From Adlercreutzia mucosicola DSM 19490 (lineage in GTDB: Bacteria; Actinomycetota; Coriobacteriia; Coriobacteriales; Eggerthellaceae), in the NCBI RefSeq assembly GCF_000422625.1, contig NZ_AUGK01000004.1:1-64000 (forward strand): a stretch of 64,000 bases of DNA, given 5' to 3'. This document shows positions 62,981 to 64,000 of the stretch, one piece after another (position 1 is the first letter of the stretch; each line of letters opens with the position of its first letter). The position numbers were made by a program, and so were the translations under genes. The notes beneath the pieces are model-generated. The model made no database searches. It saw only the letters and a program-made list of their open reading frames with translations, and was not told the DNA's origin.

Positions 62981-63556
62981 ATGACTCGCATTGGCTTCTA
63001 CTACGATCAAACGCGCTGTGCCGGCTGCAAAACCTGCCAGGTTGCGTGCAAGGACAAGAACCGCTTGGGCATAGGGCCTGTGCTGCGCAAAGTGACGAGC
63101 CATCAGGTGGGCGCCTATCCCGCAGTGAAGATGTACCACGTGTCGGCATCGTGCAACCACTGCGATGCGCCGGCCTGTATGGCGAAGTGCCCCACCGGTG
63201 CCATTGCCAAGAACGACGATGGCACGGTGGTGCGCGATGCCGAGGCGTGCATCGGCTGCTCTACCTGCGTGAACGCCTGTCCGTTCGGACATCCCGCCAT
63301 CGACGAGACCACGGGACTGTCGGTGAAGTGCGACGGGTGCGCGGCTTGGCGCGAGGCGGGTTATCTGCCCGCGTGCGTGGAGGCCTGTCCCTATCGCGCC
63401 CTTGATTTCGGCGATGTGGACGAGCTGGCGGCGAAGTACGGGGCCGATCTGGTGCACGCCCTTCCCGCCATCGGCGAGGGCGACACCGGGCCCAGTACGC
63501 AGATCAAGGCCCGGCCCGTGGCCCTGACCGATGCGGGCGCGCCCCTCGTCCTGTAA
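62981..63556 (+). CDS. Four-cluster ferredoxin subunit, DmsB-like (cassette 2)
   Basis: 191 residues, the same length as the cassette 1 protein. Four cysteine groups: CAGCKTCQVAC, CNHCDAPACMAKC, CIGCSTCVNAC, and CDGC with CVEAC. It starts 12 bases after the catalytic gene and is followed by a terminator. Confidence 0.95.
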   Translation: MTRIGFYYDQTRCAGCKTCQVACKDKNRLGIGPVLRKVTSHQVGAYPAVKMYHVSASCNHCDAPACMAKCPTGAIAKNDDGTVVRDAEACIGCSTCVNACPFGHPAIDETTGLSVKCDGCAAWREAGYLPACVEACPYRALDFGDVDELAAKYGADLVHALPAIGEGDTGPSTQIKARPVALTDAGAPLVL

Positions 63557-63578
63557 GCGAGCGCGTGTTGTCTTTCGT

Positions 63579-63610
63579 GCCGCAAGCCCATCTCGGGCTT
63601 GCGGCCTTTG
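63579..63610 (+). terminator. Rho-independent terminator after the cassette 2 ferredoxin gene
   Basis: GCCGCAAGCCC (63579-63589) and its complement (63595-63605) form an 11-bp stem around ATCTC, followed by CTTTG. Confidence 0.8.
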
Positions 63611-63667
63611 TCGCCTTGGGGATAAAGTAAATCGGTGGCGCAGAGACGAAAGCCGAAGGGAGAGGCC

Positions 63668-64000
63668 ATGGGGGAGCGACTGGAGAAAAGCGCGCGCCGT
63701 CCACGACCGCTGGCGGTGCAGTACATTGCGCTCATGACGCTGATCGGTGCGGTGCTGATTGCCCTGTACGGCTGGTGCTCGTACCAGGAGCAGGCCCAGT
63801 CCATGGAGCGCCAGATGTTGGCCGAGGCCCGCGTGCTGGAGAAGTCGGTGCGCGCCACTTGGGACTTCATCGACCACGAGCAGCCCAATATCAATTACGA
63901 CCGTGACGGCACCTACAACTTCAAGGGGCTGTACTGCTCGCTGGTGGGCAAATCGGTGGGCAAGCTCTTCACTATGAGCACCGACTACCAGTACCTGCTG
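63668..64000 (+). CDS. Sensor kinase N-terminus (DUF3365-type sensor), cut by the window end
   Basis: 111 codons are visible from ATG 63668 behind GAAGGGAGAGG. One TM segment (~19-39) is followed by an extracytoplasmic helix and FKGLYCSLVGKSVGKLF. This matches the haem-binding sensor of cassette 1 (YQGLHCAIVGRSIGALF). A CxxCH motif, HisKA and ATPase domain should follow beyond the window. Its place after a molybdoenzyme-ferredoxin pair repeats the layout of cassette 1. Confidence 0.8.
   Translation, partial: MGERLEKSARRPRPLAVQYIALMTLIGAVLIALYGWCSYQEQAQSMERQMLAEARVLEKSVRATWDFIDHEQPNINYDRDGTYNFKGLYCSLVGKSVGKLFTMSTDYQYLL

Noticed and set aside
60266-63877. Minus-strand open frame of about 1,200 codons
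   Set aside because: Antisense shadow of the cassette 2 molybdoenzyme and ferredoxin; no start signal or domain.

Overview
This 64-kb window is high-GC chromosomal DNA from an anaerobic actinobacterium. It most likely belongs to the Coriobacteriia, family Eggerthellaceae (the Eggerthella, Gordonibacter and Adlercreutzia group). The evidence is indirect because no rRNA gene is present. It rests on two Tat-exported DMSO-reductase-family enzymes with ferredoxin partners, two Tat-exported FAD reductases, a LuxR regulator fused to a polytopic membrane domain, a single-chain pyruvate:ferredoxin oxidoreductase, and ribosomal proteins of actinobacterial type.

Layout. (1) 1-4200: a secreted Ala/Pro-rich protein put out of frame by a run of ten C, an IscR-like regulator divergent from an Fe-S assembly pair (nifS-like and iscU), and a secreted sortase-fold protein. 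(2) 4.5-21 kb: a hybrid histidine kinase; metG, a TatD nuclease, a flavodoxin-fold oxidoreductase and rsmA; a secreted GH5 glycosidase; a GNAT acetyltransferase; an MNT nucleotidyltransferase with a possible HEPN remnant; a MacB/FtsX-type ABC exporter; and a pdxY-like kinase with a radical SAM gene. (3) 21.5-28 kb: respiratory cassette 1 (molybdoenzyme, four-cluster ferredoxin, TorD chaperone, haem-binding sensor kinase, OmpR-type regulator). (4) 28.3-31.9 kb: trigger factor and a YgiQ-type radical SAM protein. (5) 32.2-42.1 kb: a ribosomal protein cluster running from rplB to secY and adk, without the usual rpsJ-rplC-rplD-rplW in front or infA-rpmJ-rpsM behind. (6) 42.2-46.1 kb: a GT-C-like membrane protein and a peptide-type substrate-binding lipoprotein. 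(7) 46.2-49.7 kb: a lower-GC island bounded by two 160-bp direct repeats. It holds a frameshifted LysR gene, a frameshifted cell-wall-binding protein, two small membrane proteins and a gene remnant. (8) 50-60 kb: nifJ, the membrane LuxR regulator, two FAD reductases and a LysR regulator. (9) 60.3-64 kb: respiratory cassette 2 (molybdoenzyme, ferredoxin, and a sensor kinase cut by the window end).

How it fits together. The cell probably oxidises pyruvate to reduced ferredoxin with NifJ. It then disposes of electrons on organic or oxyanion acceptors through exported molybdoenzymes and flavin reductases, each set next to its own regulator (haem-sensor two-component system, membrane LuxR, or LysR). 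The IscR/NifS/IscU set supplies the many Fe-S clusters needed. The flavin reductases lack the fumarate-reductase arginine where it would be expected, so their substrates are probably not fumarate.

The most unusual signals are homopolymer and frameshift lesions in a secreted protein and a regulator, several palindromic or MITE-like intergenic elements, the truncated ribosomal cluster with a strong terminator inside it, and the repeat-bounded island. No tRNA, rRNA, CRISPR array or intact transposase was recognised.
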